From assembly GCA_903892355.1 (NCBI GenBank), contig CAITIE010000019.1, forward strand, positions 1 to 64,000: 64,000 nt of DNA, in the 5' to 3' direction. The translations under genes were made by a program, and so were the position numbers. Below the pieces are notes generated by a model. The model was not told the origin of the DNA. It saw only the letters and a program-made list of their open reading frames with translations, and ran no database searches. Source of the stretch: an uncultured Pirellula sp. (GTDB taxonomy: Bacteria; Planctomycetota; Planctomycetia; Pirellulales; Pirellulaceae). Within the stretch, counting starts at the first letter, position 1, and every line of letters starts with the position of its first letter. This document shows, piece by piece, positions 7,615 to 16,367 of the stretch.

Positions 7615-8323
7615 TTGCATCGATTAACTCCGGTGCTTTAGTACACGGTTGATCCTTGGTTGTGAGGTTCAAGCGTTGAATGCTCGTATCCTTTTGAGTT
7701 CTTTGCACTCGCTGTAAACCTAGCAGTCGTTTGGAAACTAAAAGCGGAACGGTGCGAGCCTTTCGGTAAGTTTCGTTTTACCTGGAGAAACCTGGTAATT
7801 TTGCGGTCCACGGCTATCGTGTCGAGCGTTTTTCATCGGGCTTTTAGGCTAACACCCGCACACGAGAGAATGCAGGCCGAAGACCGTCGTGATACCGTAG
7901 GTACCGGTTTTGCTGATTCTATGGGCATTCCTTCCATCGGGGACGTATCTGCCTGCATTGCTGAATCGAAAGGTTTTACTGGGAAGTCGGGAAAACTTCG
8001 CATTTCTGCGCGATTCGCTGTTCTAAGGAAAACCATAACCTAGTTTTTTAACAAGGCGGATAGTCGCAGTGAAAGGGTACACTCAAAGCCATCGGATATC
8101 GCACAGGATCAAAACAGAGACTGTCGAGCCCATTTGGGCCGCAATGGAGAGCTGTTGTCCCCAACTGATCTTGCCCAGGAGCCAAAAAAGATCGCGATAA
8201 TCGTTCTAGATTAGGTTAATCGCAACGCTTGATCCCGATCTACAACGAGGAGATTGTGCCATATTCGCTCCCGTACCCTACATTAGATCCATAGAAAAAT
8301 AGAATTCAGATCTCTCCTGTTTT
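7615..8323. other. Gene-poor gap of about 0.7 kb
   Basis: I see no supported gene here. An 80-codon open frame at 7801-8043 is open on both strands and lacks a ribosome site and any recognisable motif. No tRNA-like fold or strong terminator was found. Promoters for the TadE-like gene should lie in the last 100 bases. Confidence 0.5.
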
Positions 8324-8794
8324 ATGCGATACTTCGGCGTGGAAATGGAACGAGTACAACTACCAACAAGATGGTCAGTCAAGCGCATTCGAAGACGAGG
8401 TGCTGCAACGGTCGAGTTTGCAGTCGTTTGTCCATTGTTCCTGATGTTGCTGGCTGGGATTGTAGAGATTGGACAGGCGACACGCGTCAATCATATGCTT
8501 TCGACCGTCAGTCGCCGTGGTGCTAGATCAGCTTCGATGAGTGGCGCATCGTCTAGCGTGATTGCATCTCGTGTGAAAACGCAATTGAGCAAAATGTGCG
8601 GTTTGAAGGAACAAGATATCATCGTGACCGTAGCCGTAGCTGGAGACAAAGCGAAGGATTTGAGTAGCGCCAATAAGGGTGACGAAATCGAGGTGTCGGT
8701 GAGAGTTCCTTATTCGAAAGCGGGCATGGGGGTTTATGCAAACCTCTTCTCTACGATGGACTTGAAAGCAAATTGTTTCTTTGAGCACGAATAG
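8324..8794 (+). CDS. TadE-like pseudopilin / Flp pilus assembly protein
   Basis: A 156-residue protein. Residues 26-50 carry the TadE signature: R-R-G-A-A-T-V-E-F-A followed by a hydrophobic helix. Glu five residues after the Gly is the hallmark of prepilin-peptidase substrates of the Tad system. The rest is a short extracytoplasmic domain. TadE and TadF are minor pseudopilins of Flp/tight-adherence pili. The stop codon directly abuts the ATG of the TadG-like gene, so the two are co-transcribed. An ATG at 8345 is an alternative start. No other tad machinery (ATPase, TadB/C, secretin) is in the window, so the pair may serve a pilus encoded elsewhere or a distinct surface function. Confidence 0.85.
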   Translation: MRYFGVEMERVQLPTRWSVKRIRRRGAATVEFAVVCPLFLMLLAGIVEIGQATRVNHMLSTVSRRGARSASMSGASSSVIASRVKTQLSKMCGLKEQDIIVTVAVAGDKAKDLSSANKGDEIEVSVRVPYSKAGMGVYANLFSTMDLKANCFFEHE

Positions 8795-10096
8795 ATGAAC
8801 CAATACAACTTGAAGCCAAGTCGCATGAAAGACCGTTGCGGAGCTATCACCGTACTTTCAGCGATCTGTTTGGTAATGTTGATCGCCTTCGTTGCGTTTG
8901 CCGTCGATCTGGGAATCATGTCGACAACAGACTGTGAATTGCAAAGTGCCGCTGACGCAGGAGCGTTGGCAGGCGCGAGGGCCCTCTCGAAGAGCAGGGC
9001 GTCTGCGATCAATGCCGCGTGTGCTTGGGCGGGCAAGAACAGTTCGTCAAAGCAAGCCATTAAAATGATCGCCGGTCAAGACGTAGAGATTGGCGTCTGG
9101 GATGACGCAACTGCAAAGTTTTCAGCCTTGCCCGAATCATCAACGACGGTTGCCAACGCGGTCAGAGTCACCTGTCGGCGTGATGCGAACCATGGGAACT
9201 CTGTTGGGCTATTTTTCGCCCCCGTCTTAGGTGTCAGCACTGTTGGGATGAAAGCGACTGCAGTTGCGGTCAATAAGGGCGGAACCTGCGGGGGCATTAT
9301 GGCTCTTGAGAAGATCTATTTGAACGATAGACAAGTCGGTCGGGCTTCTTACACGGACAGCTACGATTCCTCTAAGGGAGCTTACTCACCATCAACTGCG
9401 GGTAAGAACGGCGATGTTTGTACCAATGGGCATCTGACGTTGAACAATAACTCACAAGTCAATGGTGACGCCCGTTGGTGGAAGTATGCCAAAACGCCGA
9501 ACGCAAGTGCTAGCCAAGTTACCGGCAAGTTCGAGAGTTTCGAGGAGCAGATACAGTTTCCCGCAATTGATCCAGGGGATGCGGCTACCAACAATTTGAA
9601 CAGCAAGATCAAGCTGAGCAGTAAGGGGGCCACCGTTCTGACGAATGGTCAGTTCACGTTGACGGGCGTGAATGATTCGATCACGTTAGCCCCAGGTACA
9701 TATTACTTTTCCACGATGACCGTCGCAGGTGGCTCCACCGTGTTTGTAACGGGGCCAACCTACATTTACGTATTGGGGCAAATCGATTTACGGCTGGGGA
9801 ATTTGGTGAACACGACCAAGATTCCTGTAAATCTTCAAATCTACCCGATGGGTTATGGTACTTACTTCTACCTTCCGTATTATGGTCAACTGCATGCGAG
9901 TATCTATTCCACCCAAGCGCACATCTACCTCGATGAGAAATCGGCACCGGTGAATTTTGAGTTCTTCGGGAAGATGGTCGGTCAGAAAATACGGGTTTGG
10001 GATACGGCTCTTCATGTGGATGAATCATTGGCGTTTGGAGGCTTGAGGTCCGGTGGCGAGCAAATCGGAAAATCGGGGATAACTCTTGTCGAATAG
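8795..10096 (+). CDS. TadG-like pilus-associated protein with beta-rich C-terminal domain
   Basis: A 433-residue protein. Residues 11-60 have the Tad N-terminal signature: a short basic stretch, G-A-I-T-V-L-S, a membrane helix, then A-V-D-L-G and L-Q-S-A-A-D-A-G-A-L-A-G-A, which is very typical of TadG-like and von Willebrand-type Tad proteins. The following 100 residues are a globular linker with C-x-x-G-G. The C-terminal 230 residues are rich in Gly, Ser, Asn and aromatic residues and alternate short hydrophobic strands, for example L-A-P-G-T-Y-Y-F and G-P-T-Y-I-Y-V-L-G; this suggests a beta-helix-like surface domain. The gene starts immediately after the TadE-like stop. A cell-surface role is inferred from the anchor and the C-terminal architecture. 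Confidence 0.82.
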   Translation: MNQYNLKPSRMKDRCGAITVLSAICLVMLIAFVAFAVDLGIMSTTDCELQSAADAGALAGARALSKSRASAINAACAWAGKNSSSKQAIKMIAGQDVEIGVWDDATAKFSALPESSTTVANAVRVTCRRDANHGNSVGLFFAPVLGVSTVGMKATAVAVNKGGTCGGIMALEKIYLNDRQVGRASYTDSYDSSKGAYSPSTAGKNGDVCTNGHLTLNNNSQVNGDARWWKYAKTPNASASQVTGKFESFEEQIQFPAIDPGDAATNNLNSKIKLSSKGATVLTNGQFTLTGVNDSITLAPGTYYFSTMTVAGGSTVFVTGPTYIYVLGQIDLRLGNLVNTTKIPVNLQIYPMGYGTYFYLPYYGQLHASIYSTQAHIYLDEKSAPVNFEFFGKMVGQKIRVWDTALHVDESLAFGGLRSGGEQIGKSGITLVE

Positions 10097-10159
10097 GATC
10101 GACCTAGAGAGTTGTGTCGAATCATTCTGGGCGGGAATCGTGTGACTGCGAGTGTATAG

Positions 10160-10594
10160 ATGAGGAAGTCGATTTTCGGCTGGGGAGTGTTATCAGTAGC
10201 GTGCATCGTTGTAGGCGAAAGCCTAGTCTATTGGAAATTCGATGGTTTGGGATCACTGTCGCCAACCCCGAATGCTGCGTGCCTACTGAGCCATCTCCAA
10301 GCACAAGACGTCGGCAATGTTAGCCCAGGCATGGAGTTGAATGTTCCTTTTACCATCGCCAACGTAGGGGCGAAACGCTTAGTGATCAACAAAGTGATTT
10401 CGGGTTGTGATTGCGGCGCGGAATCGTTGGAAGGTGTTTGCATTGTTCAACCCGGGGAACAGCGGAAGCTTCAGGTTCGGATGACCTCAAGACTCGAAGA
10501 TGGACCGTTTTTGCAGGAGGCAGAATATTCTACCAACGATCCCAAGAACCCACGTGTTGTGTTTTCTATTCAAGGAATCGTCGGATCGCCTTGA
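10160..10594 (+). CDS. DUF1573 secreted domain protein
   Basis: A 144-residue protein with an N-terminal membrane or signal helix (residues 5-22), followed by a DUF1573 beta-sandwich domain. Seen features are N-V-S-P-G-M-E-L, F-T-I-A-N-V-G as the typical first strand pair, S-G-C-D-C-G as the conserved C-x-C motif, and the ending F-S-I-Q-G-I-V. DUF1573 domains are common in extracytoplasmic proteins of Planctomycetota and Bacteroidota and have an immunoglobulin-like (ASH/MSP-type) fold; their function is not known. The gene lies 63 bases after the TadG-like gene on the same strand, probably in the same transcript. I see no strong ribosome site before the ATG. Confidence 0.85.
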   Translation: MRKSIFGWGVLSVACIVVGESLVYWKFDGLGSLSPTPNAACLLSHLQAQDVGNVSPGMELNVPFTIANVGAKRLVINKVISGCDCGAESLEGVCIVQPGEQRKLQVRMTSRLEDGPFLQEAEYSTNDPKNPRVVFSIQGIVGSP

Positions 10595-10716
10595 GGACCT
10601 AATTTAGGCATGAGAAGCGAGACTATCCGCAATCGTAGAGGTAATTGCTCTGGTAGCGAAACGCCCTAAGTTCGTGATTCCATGAGGTAATCAGGGATGT
10701 TCCGTCAGACGGACTG

Positions 10717-12045
10717 TCACTGAATGGGCCATCGCAATTCAAGACGTTGCCCATCACGCAACACCGTGGCATTTAATTGAGTTGGCGATAGGTGGCTGGA
10801 AAGCAGCGTTCCAATCAGCCGGCTTTCATCGATGGGACCGCGAATCCCCTCGATCGCGAGTATCACGTCCCCCTTCTGAAAACCAGCTTTTTTGGCAGCT
10901 GCGTGCTCGCCATATTCACCAAGTCCATGAACGATCAAGCCGAGATCCTGGGATTGGAGGCCGAGCGATTGGCGTTTGGTGGCGTCTAATGTTTTAAGGA
11001 CCATTCCCCCCTGTGCCATGGCTCGCATCTGCCATGTTCCGACTCGGGAAGAGATGTCGCTATGAGTTCGCCAACCGGCAGGAAGTTCCAGGGTTAATTC
11101 GGTAGGAGTACCTCTTCTCTGGACCGAGATCGATTTGGTATCGACGTCTTTGGAGCGATGGAGTGCCCAAGCGATATCGGCAAGTGATGTCATAGGTGCG
11201 CCATCGATCGCGACGATTTCATCGTCTTTCAGAATGCCTGCTTCCGCGGCCGATCCATCAGGTTGTACCGATTTAACCGTTGTTCCCGTCTTTTGATCCA
11301 CAATGATACCGATGGCTTTGGGGTCCGGCATGGGATAAATCAAGTCCTGCGGAATCGCTTCACCCTTTTTGCGGTACCAAGCACGATAGGCATCGCCGAT
11401 TTGGTGGCAATGGACGCAGCTTTGAACCACGTTTCCTTCCCAATTGAGTTCCCTTTCATACTTGCCAGCTAGACCAGGGATCTCGATCGGCAGTTGGAAT
11501 GGAGTAGGGCCACCTTGTTTGAGGGTAAGTTGGTCTTTGGCTGCTCCCCAGTCGTCGAACAAGAGTTTTGACTTTCGAAGCATCGCTTGGAAGCTGGCGG
11601 TGGAAGTTTCCATTTCGTCAATTTGATGCTGCCACGAGCCGTAACGGCCGATTAGCTTGCCCTCGGGATGGAAAACCAATGTGGAGAACGAGAGGTCGTA
11701 ATCGAATTGAAACCAAGATAGATCGATTGCATTGGCGTTGATGAGACGCACGCAAACAAAACCGTCAAGCAGTGGTTGTAACTCCTTCGCTCGTAAAACG
11801 CTTTCATCGATGCCAGAGCATGCTTTGCACGGGACGCAACGAAGGACGACGAGCAATGGCTTGTTGAGTTTCTTTGCCGCATCGAATCCGGTTTCTAGGT
11901 CGTTGTAGAGCCAGCGAGCATCGCTGCCGAGACCTTTCTTATCATCTCGGACCGCCTTTTCTCGGCGGTTCTTTTCATCCCCATGTACAGGTGCTGCGGA
12001 GATCAGAAACGTGACAATGAGCAACCATCGATACGACCTTGACAT
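10717..12045 (-). CDS. Secreted thioredoxin-like protein with C-x-x-C-H haem motif and two PDZ domains
   Basis: A 442-residue protein with a signal peptide ending V-H-G at residue 22. Residues 45-160 are a thioredoxin-like fold with C70-V-P-C73 and a further Cys at 76. C210-V-H-C213-H214 is a c-type haem attachment motif (C-x-x-C-H) in a short linker followed by Y-R-A-W. Residues 245-320 are a first PDZ domain (A-A-E-A-G-I-L-K-D-D-E-I-V-A-I-D-G), and residues 370-435 are a second (A-K-K-A-G-F-Q-K-G-D-V-I-L-A-I-E-G). PDZ domains bind C-terminal tails, so this may be a periplasmic redox or electron-carrying scaffold. No protease domain is present. G-A-G-G precedes the ATG at a rather long spacing. 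The combination is unusual and I know no named family for it. Confidence 0.85.
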   Translation of the reverse strand: MSRSYRWLLIVTFLISAAPVHGDEKNRREKAVRDDKKGLGSDARWLYNDLETGFDAAKKLNKPLLVVLRCVPCKACSGIDESVLRAKELQPLLDGFVCVRLINANAIDLSWFQFDYDLSFSTLVFHPEGKLIGRYGSWQHQIDEMETSTASFQAMLRKSKLLFDDWGAAKDQLTLKQGGPTPFQLPIEIPGLAGKYERELNWEGNVVQSCVHCHQIGDAYRAWYRKKGEAIPQDLIYPMPDPKAIGIIVDQKTGTTVKSVQPDGSAAEAGILKDDEIVAIDGAPMTSLADIAWALHRSKDVDTKSISVQRRGTPTELTLELPAGWRTHSDISSRVGTWQMRAMAQGGMVLKTLDATKRQSLGLQSQDLGLIVHGLGEYGEHAAAKKAGFQKGDVILAIEGIRGPIDESRLIGTLLSSHLSPTQLNATVLRDGQRLELRWPIQ

Positions 12046-12262
12046 AAATTCAGATTCCTCGGAAAGATTCGCGATTTGATCAAGCCCACGTTGCTGCAGT
12101 CGATGATACGAATTGCAATGGATGGGTAGGCTGCTGAATACTTCTTTATTTGTTTAGGTCCCATCGGCATCTTCATTAGACGGTTCATGATGGCAGTCAT
12201 GGAGGATGGCGATGCGTACCGTTCTTCGTTTCCACGCAGACTAGCGCATCAATCGTTCTTTA

Positions 12263-13117
12263 TCAATGCACAGGTTGCAACATTTGGTCATCGATAAATC
12301 GCTGCATGCATTCGAAAAGTTGAATCCGCTCTGGTTCCCAATGCATGTCGTGATAAAGGTCGGGCCATTCGATCCATCGGCATTTGTCGTTGGAGCGGGA
12401 CGCAAACTCACGGCTTGCCGGGCACGATGTGATGCGATCACCTGAGCCGTGCATCAAAAGGAGTGGTGTGGCTAGTTGAGAGGCGTTTTCGATCGCCGAT
12501 TCACCAGCTTCGAGCATGGATAGTCCAAGCGCCGCAGAGACTCGCTGATGCACCAGTGGGTCTTTATTGTAGGCTTCGGCAGCGGCCGGATCGTGTGAGA
12601 GCTCACTAGGGTTGATATCCGTCGATAGAGTGAGTGTTGGCCAAGCCTTACCGAGAAGTTTCGCGACCATCAGCTTCCACGCAGGTGGTGGGAACGTCGT
12701 ACGAAAGAGGGGGCTGGTGGCAATGGCGCCTGCCAATTGATTTTTTCTCCGTAGGATGTAGTTCACAACGACGCTTCCGCCGAGGCTTTGCCCATAAAGA
12801 AACTTTGGGATCCCTGGATACGACGTGGCTAGATATTCTTCCAGGCGTCCGACATCGTCCACGAGGGTATCGAAATGGGGGAGCGTACCTCCTGTCCGAC
12901 CATGCCCGCGTTGATCGATTGCGATCACCGTGGCACCTTGGTCAACAAAATGCTTAGCAACGTGCTCGTAGCGTTGAGCGTGCTCACCTAGTCCATGCAA
13001 AATACCTACCACGAAACCGGGGGAGTGGTCTCCAACCCATCGACGGCACATGATTCCAGATTCGCGAAAACTGGATGGATTTTGCTGGGTTGGCAGCACA
13101 AGATCATGGACGTGCAT
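12263..13117 (-). CDS. Alpha/beta hydrolase, monoacylglycerol-lipase type (Hydrolase_4)
   Basis: A 284-residue cytoplasmic alpha/beta hydrolase. H-G-L-G-E-H at 41-46 is the oxyanion-hole motif of lysophospholipase/monoglyceride lipases. G-Q-S111-L-G is the nucleophile elbow, and D-Q-R-G-H-G-R-T at 68-75 is the conserved strand-4 loop. The acid lies in H-G-S-G-D-R-I-T and the base in L-Y-H-D-M-H-W-E near the C-terminus. Family members release fatty acids from monoacylglycerols or lysophospholipids. G-G-A-G-G-G lies about 11 bases before the ATG. It lies upstream of the thioredoxin/PDZ gene on the same strand with a 217-base gap, so it is probably a separate unit. Substrate specificity cannot be read. 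Confidence 0.88.
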   Translation of the reverse strand: MHVHDLVLPTQQNPSSFRESGIMCRRWVGDHSPGFVVGILHGLGEHAQRYEHVAKHFVDQGATVIAIDQRGHGRTGGTLPHFDTLVDDVGRLEEYLATSYPGIPKFLYGQSLGGSVVVNYILRRKNQLAGAIATSPLFRTTFPPPAWKLMVAKLLGKAWPTLTLSTDINPSELSHDPAAAEAYNKDPLVHQRVSAALGLSMLEAGESAIENASQLATPLLLMHGSGDRITSCPASREFASRSNDKCRWIEWPDLYHDMHWEPERIQLFECMQRFIDDQMLQPVH

Positions 13118-13233
13118 TTCGCGAAAAACCCTCCTGCGAACGTTTCATGGATGGCCTGAACAGCTAGCGCTTTCAGAGCATGAATGATTCCAAAAAAACA
13201 CAGCATTAATCTATTAGTGGCCGTAGTCCGATG

Positions 13234-14244
13234 CTACTTGAGTTCGGGATCCTTTTCAGCGTCGGCCTGGTAATACAATTCCGAAGGAATCAACAGTTCC
13301 TGGGGGACTTGGTCACCACCGAAGTACTTGGTGATCTGTTCGATGGTCATGCTGCCAATGCGATCAGGAAACTGGATCGGATCGCAAAGGATCTTTCCAT
13401 CGCGGATGGCTTGTTTGCCGGTGATCTGCCCATCAAACCCGATGATTTTCACTTGTGCTTCTTTGTTCACAGCTTCCAATGCTGCTCGTGCTCCGAGAGC
13501 AGATGGGTCGTTGATAGCAAAAATCGCCGCTAGGTCGGGATGAGCTTCGATCGCATCCTTGGCAGCTTTAAATCCTTCATCGCGGACCCCGCCACCATCG
13601 AGTGTGGTCACTACGTCGATTTTGTCACCGGTTGCTTTTTCATTGTGAGCATTGACGACCTCGAGGAATCCCTTCACCCGCATTTGGCACGATTCGGCTT
13701 GTGGGAAGTGGAGTATCGCGACTTTACCACCGGTGCCGCTAAGAAGCTTGACCAACGCATCCCCCGCAAGTTTGCCTCCTTGGAAGTTGTCGGTCGCGAT
13801 GTGGCAGACCACCTTGGCCTGATCCCCTGCGTATTTGATGTCATTGGTGAATACGGGGATACCTGCGGCGTTGGCCTCGGCGATGGCTGGACCGATCGAC
13901 TGGGAATCGCACGGGTTCAATACAATTGCGGATACGCCTTTGACAATGAAGTCGTGCACGTGGTCCGCTTGTTTCTTCACATCGCGATCGGCGGACAAGA
14001 CGATGATTTCGTATCCCTGTTTTTTCGCCTCTGCCTTCATGGTGTCAGCGATCACGGTAAAAAATGGATTGGTGAGAGTCAACGCGGAGTAACCGATCGT
14101 TCCTTTAACTCCTGAGACAGGCTGTGGATTCGGGTTCGACGGAGTGTTGGCAGTGTCGCTCGGCGGGGCGGGTGGTTTCGAGTTATTGCAACCCGTTAAG
14201 CAGATAGCGAACGTGAGAGCAATGAGGATAGGTCTTAGAATCAT
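13234..14244 (-). CDS. Periplasmic sugar-binding lipoprotein (ribose-type, Peripla_BP_4)
   Basis: A 336-residue protein from ATG 14244. Longer frames upstream add 81 residues without a signal and are rejected. The start gives a lipoprotein signal, I-C-L-T-G-C, with the lipidated Cys at residue 19, followed by a Pro/Ser/Asn-rich tether. The domain matches RbsB-like binding proteins: N-P-F-F near the first strand, D-V-K-K-Q, V-S-A-I-V-L-N-P-C-D-S, P-V-F-T-N-D, T-D-N-F-Q-G-G, F-A-I-N-D-P-S-A-L-G and I-I-G-F-D-G. It would deliver a monosaccharide to an ABC importer, but no permease or ATPase is encoded nearby. It could also sense a sugar. No good ribosome site is visible upstream of the ATG. Confidence 0.88.
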   Translation of the reverse strand: MILRPILIALTFAICLTGCNNSKPPAPPSDTANTPSNPNPQPVSGVKGTIGYSALTLTNPFFTVIADTMKAEAKKQGYEIIVLSADRDVKKQADHVHDFIVKGVSAIVLNPCDSQSIGPAIAEANAAGIPVFTNDIKYAGDQAKVVCHIATDNFQGGKLAGDALVKLLSGTGGKVAILHFPQAESCQMRVKGFLEVVNAHNEKATGDKIDVVTTLDGGGVRDEGFKAAKDAIEAHPDLAAIFAINDPSALGARAALEAVNKEAQVKIIGFDGQITGKQAIRDGKILCDPIQFPDRIGSMTIEQITKYFGGDQVPQELLIPSELYYQADAEKDPELK

Positions 14245-14525
14245 CGGGGGTAGCCTGTACAACGAGGGCTGGGAGGATGGTGGAATCGCTTGGTTGCGGC
14301 GATCGTTTAGATGATACCATCTCAGAATAGGTTTTGTGTATTGGAAGCCACCCCAATTCGAGCGTGATCCAATACCCGTACATTGAGACCAATTGGAATC
14401 AATTGGGTTCAATTTTGATTGCCTTAAGAATGTGTGCAGAATATCTGTGGTAAAGTTGGGTTCTGGTAAACCCGTTATTACCCACAAAGATTTTTTGATT
14501 TATTTCTACCAGCAAAACATCGATC

Positions 14526-15986
14526 ATGAGAAAGCGCATAGCTGCGACGCTTGCAGCATCCATCTTGTCCAGTTCGACCTTCGCTCAGGAACTCCCGACT
14601 ACCGGAACGATTGAATCCAGGATTGGTAAGTTAGAGCTGAGAAATGGTTTTCCGACGGAGGCAACGGTCCAGAAGGTTTTCGACGACATTGATTTCCAAC
14701 GGGCATGCCAAGCGTATCTGTGGGCATTGCCGATCATGGCGATGCAGGAGTGGCAGCGGGAGCACCGGGAGACGTTTGGCGCGGGCAATCTCGATTACGT
14801 GGATTACTTCACGTTTACGGACAAATTAGGTTTGCTCACGGCAAACGCCACGACCCCATACGTCATGGCCTTTCCAAACCTGAAGGAAACAGGCCCGCTG
14901 GTCATGGAGGTTCCCTCTGGGCCAACGGCAGGGGGGATGACTGATTTTTGGCAACGACCACTGACCGATTCCGGCCAGACGGGCCCTGATAAAGGTAAAG
15001 GCGGGAAGTTTTTAGTCTTGGGGCCGGATGATCCTGACATGAATCCCGAGGGGTACTATGTCTTGAGATCACCAACAACCAATGTCTGGTTTGCACATCG
15101 CTCACTCGACCCAGATCCAGCGAAAGCCAAAGCGCTTGCAGGGGAACTAAAAATTTACCCCTATGCGAAGCGAGACAACCCCGAAGCCACACGCCACGTT
15201 TCCCCGAATGGGCGGCCTTGGACGGGCAAGCAACCAACGGGTCTTGCCTACTGGGAAGGGTTGGCGAAAGTCATTGCGGAAGAGCCATCGCTCGAACGCG
15301 ATCGCATGTTTCTCGGAATGCTACAGCCGCTGGGGATAGAGAAAGGAAGACCGTTTCAGCCCACCGACCGGCAAAAGAAGATTTTGATCGATGCCGCACT
15401 CACCGGTGAGATCATGGCTAGAACGATCGGCTATGCGAAACGGTTCCCTGGTACCAAAGTTTGGCAGAACAAAGAGTGGGAGTTCTCGCTCATGCTCAAG
15501 GAGACATCGCAAGAGTTACCGAACTACACCCAATTTGACGAACGCACCTCTTGGTTCTACGAAGCGGTAGGAGTGTCGGTGGGGATGATGGGGCGAACCG
15601 TTGGAGCTGGCCAGGTATATTTAGAAGCCTCCAAAGATTCTCAGGGGAATTGGTTTGATGGAAGTAAAACGTATCGTTTACGTGTTCCACCCAACGCTCC
15701 CGTGGCCCAGTTTTGGTCATTCACTGTTTACGACAATGAAACCCGGTGCTTTGTCGATACGGGCGTCCAGCCTGATCGGTCGTCCCGAGACAATATCGTC
15801 AAGAACGCCGACGGCTCTGTGGATCTTTACTTCGGGCCCTCCGTTCCCTCTGGCAAGCCTGAATCGAATTGGATCAAGACGATTCCGGGGAAAGGTTGGT
15901 TCACTTACTTTCGGCTTTATGGCCCTACGCAACCATTCTTCGATCGCACATGGGTGCTACCGGATGTTGAAGTAATCCAGAAGTAG
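14526..15986 (+). CDS. Secreted DUF1254/DUF1214 domain protein
   Basis: A 486-residue protein with a signal peptide ending S-T-F-A-Q at about residue 21. The N-terminal half is a DUF1254 domain: W-A-L-P-I-M-A-M, then N-L-D-Y-V-D-Y and T-T-P-Y-V-M-A-F. The C-terminal 110 residues are a DUF1214 domain: Y-R-L-R-V-P-P-N-A-P-V-A-Q-F-W-S-F-T-V-Y-D, then W-I-K-T-I-P-G-K-G-W-F-T-Y-F-R-L-Y-G-P, ending F-D-R-T-W-V-L-P-D-V-E. Both domains are widespread and of unknown biochemical function; the length and domain order are normal for the family. It is transcribed divergently from the sugar-binding lipoprotein with 281 bases between starts. No operon partner is visible. Confidence 0.9.
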   Translation: MRKRIAATLAASILSSSTFAQELPTTGTIESRIGKLELRNGFPTEATVQKVFDDIDFQRACQAYLWALPIMAMQEWQREHRETFGAGNLDYVDYFTFTDKLGLLTANATTPYVMAFPNLKETGPLVMEVPSGPTAGGMTDFWQRPLTDSGQTGPDKGKGGKFLVLGPDDPDMNPEGYYVLRSPTTNVWFAHRSLDPDPAKAKALAGELKIYPYAKRDNPEATRHVSPNGRPWTGKQPTGLAYWEGLAKVIAEEPSLERDRMFLGMLQPLGIEKGRPFQPTDRQKKILIDAALTGEIMARTIGYAKRFPGTKVWQNKEWEFSLMLKETSQELPNYTQFDERTSWFYEAVGVSVGMMGRTVGAGQVYLEASKDSQGNWFDGSKTYRLRVPPNAPVAQFWSFTVYDNETRCFVDTGVQPDRSSRDNIVKNADGSVDLYFGPSVPSGKPESNWIKTIPGKGWFTYFRLYGPTQPFFDRTWVLPDVEVIQK

Positions 15987-16367
15987 TCCAATAGAGACGA
16001 AGTCGATCGGTGAAGATTTTACTGCGGTGAAGATTCTACTGCGGTAAACGCATGGCGTTGATCAGATTGCGGACGCAATCTCTCGATGGATAGAAGGGGG
16101 ACGGAGTTTTCGTCTTGAAAACTCGAGTTGCGAGAGGTTAGCGGATAGGTTGCGAAACGTGGGGCTGCCGATTCCAACTCCGGGGGCTCTTAAACGCCTC
16201 GAGCATGTTTTGACGGGTTCCTATGGTGCATATGGATCGATTTAGTCGGTTGTACCATCGAATCGGAGCTCATAAATACGAAAGGGCGCTTTGCAAATTG
16301 ACTCGTATCCCGCTGGAATTAGCCTGAATGAAACGGCTTCATAGACCTCAAATCGTGGTTTTTGTTG
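15987..16367. other. Intergenic region before the GT2 gene
   Basis: No gene is supported in these 381 bases. The region holds one short tandem duplication (16009-16042) and the control region for the GT2/membrane-protein operon. No terminator with a T run was found after the DUF1254 gene. Confidence 0.5.
16009..16042 (+). repeat. Tandem duplication of a 17-bp unit
   Basis: GGTGAAGATTTTACTGC is followed directly by GGTGAAGATTCTACTGC, and GGT then begins a third partial copy. There is one mismatch between the units. It looks like a recent slippage duplication just after the DUF1254 gene. Confidence 0.8.

Noticed and set aside
7801..8043. 80-codon open frame before the TadE-like gene
   Set aside because: Open on both strands, no ribosome site and no recognisable motif.
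8324..10096. Reading the TadE/TadG pair as a complete Tad pilus locus
   Set aside because: No ATPase, TadB/C, secretin or prepilin-peptidase gene lies nearby.
13234..14487. 417-codon version of the sugar-binding lipoprotein
   Set aside because: The upstream 81 residues contain no signal and would bury the lipoprotein signal in the middle of the protein.
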